A stretch of DNA of 64,000 nucleotides. Origin: Diadema setosum. Its lineage: Eukaryota; Echinodermata; Echinoidea; Diadematoida; Diadematidae. This document shows, piece by piece, positions 63,365-64,000 of the stretch. The stretch spans positions 8,544,641 to 8,608,640 of the forward strand of contig NC_092705.1 in assembly GCF_964275005.1 (NCBI RefSeq). The letters run 5' to 3'. Every line of letters starts with the position of its first letter. The stretch's first letter is position 1. The notes under the pieces were generated by a model that was not told the DNA's origin, did not search any database, and saw nothing but the letters and a program-made list of their open reading frames with translations. The translations under genes and the position numbers were made by a program.

Positions 63365-64000
63365 TGTGACCGTGCATCACACTGACACTGATAGGCACGC
63401 ACTGATTTTGTGTTAGGACTGAAAATAGGTGATATCAGCCAACCCAACCAATCTTGAGTTTTTTATATTTTCTGAAAGAGCAAGTCTTCTTCTATATCAT
63501 ACTTAAGTTTGGGATCATAAAACGAAAAGCAGATTGTGTTTTTAGCAATTTTTTTCCTGAAACACTTGTTGGTAGAATAGTGTGATTAGGTGTTTCTCAT
63601 AGAGTCCTCTTTTCATTTCTTAAAAACCCTGTCCATACTCTTAACTTTCATCTCCAATAACTGTAAAAAGGATGATGCAACTGCTTTGAAAATTGCATTG
63701 ATCATCTACAGAATGTGTTAATAAAGCATGCACAGCTTAATCTGATAATCTCTTCATTGTTGTTGCTCCAGTGGTTAACATCCTGTTATTTGTTTCATTC
63801 ATTGCAGAACTAGCACGGCTTGATAAAGATTAAGCGCTTTAAAAGACGCTATACTTCAGAGCCCCTTTTCTCTGCAGTTCACAGTTTCCAGAGTGTGTGC
63901 TTTCATTAGGATAGGTTAGGAGAGTCCATTTGGATCGAGTTACACATCATTTTAAAGCTTAAATTGCTCTTTCAGAATCTGCTCTTAACTAAAAATCCAT
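63365..64000. mobile_element. TIR element (TTGTGACC family), copy 2, inverted and cut by the window edge
   Basis: It begins TGTGACCGTGCATCACAC, passes through GCACTGATTTTGTG, AGATTAAGCGCTTTAAAAG and ATTGCTCTTTCAGAATCTGC, and is the inverse complement of 57862 down to about 56735. It lacks the internal 120-bp duplication of copy 1. The far terminus lies beyond base 64000. Confidence 0.7.

Overview
The window is animal DNA: AT-rich, full of microsatellites, short inverted-repeat transposons and decayed repeats, with no operons or bacterial gene organisation. Intronless rhodopsin-class receptor genes in tandem, together with these MITE types, suggest a marine invertebrate deuterostome. An echinoderm, probably a sea urchin, is my best guess; that rests on memory of similar repeats and of the lineage-specific GPCR expansions described in sea urchins, not on a search.

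The backbone is a head-to-tail array of eight class A GPCR genes, all on the minus strand: 3893-4993, 11575-12684, 15817-17252 (split by a MITE), 21724-22821, 29491-30579, 39597-40670, 46628-47725 and 52329-53429. A ninth, C-terminal fragment lies at 11409-11540. Each intact copy is a single exon of 357-369 residues with seven membrane segments. They share an N-glycosylation sequon near residue 11, N1.50, D2.50, W4.50, a TM3-ECL2 cysteine pair and (with exceptions) NPFIY in TM7. The usual DRY is NRC (DRC in one copy) and the TM6 CWxP lacks tryptophan. They look like a recently and still actively duplicating chemoreceptor or peptide/amine receptor family; the ligand cannot be read from the sequence.

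The spacers are copies of the same ancestral unit. Recognisable 3'-flank blocks recur below most genes (7.3-11.4, 19.6-21.7, 26.0-29.5, 35.4-39.6, 42.0-46.6 and 48.0-52.3 kb), and a final geneless copy lies at 56.3-60.0 kb. 5'-flank blocks recur above genes 3 and 5 (17.3-19.5 and 30.6-32.8 kb) and above genes 5, 6 and 8. Several copies are mosaics, indicating gene conversion or unequal exchange.

Laid over this is a dense set of non-autonomous elements: TTAA-flanked MITEs, long-TIR elements, hAT-like MITEs, a decayed LINE at 2.5-3.4 kb, a LINE-like 3' tail at 51.55 kb and a tRNA-derived SINE-like piece at 54.0 kb. Most striking is a group of short foldback elements built from iterated 9-26 bp words in both orientations (2.0-2.5, 8.7-9.3, 17.8-18.3, 28.4-28.9, 31.1-31.6, 37.3, 45.5-46.0 and 60.0 kb). 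One is nested in another with a perfect 8-bp target duplication. Because the flanks are duplicated, filled and empty sites can be compared inside this one window.

The right part (53.5-64 kb) has no recognisable gene, only repeats and unassigned AT-rich sequence. No transposase, rRNA, intact tRNA gene, CRISPR array or viral gene was recognised.
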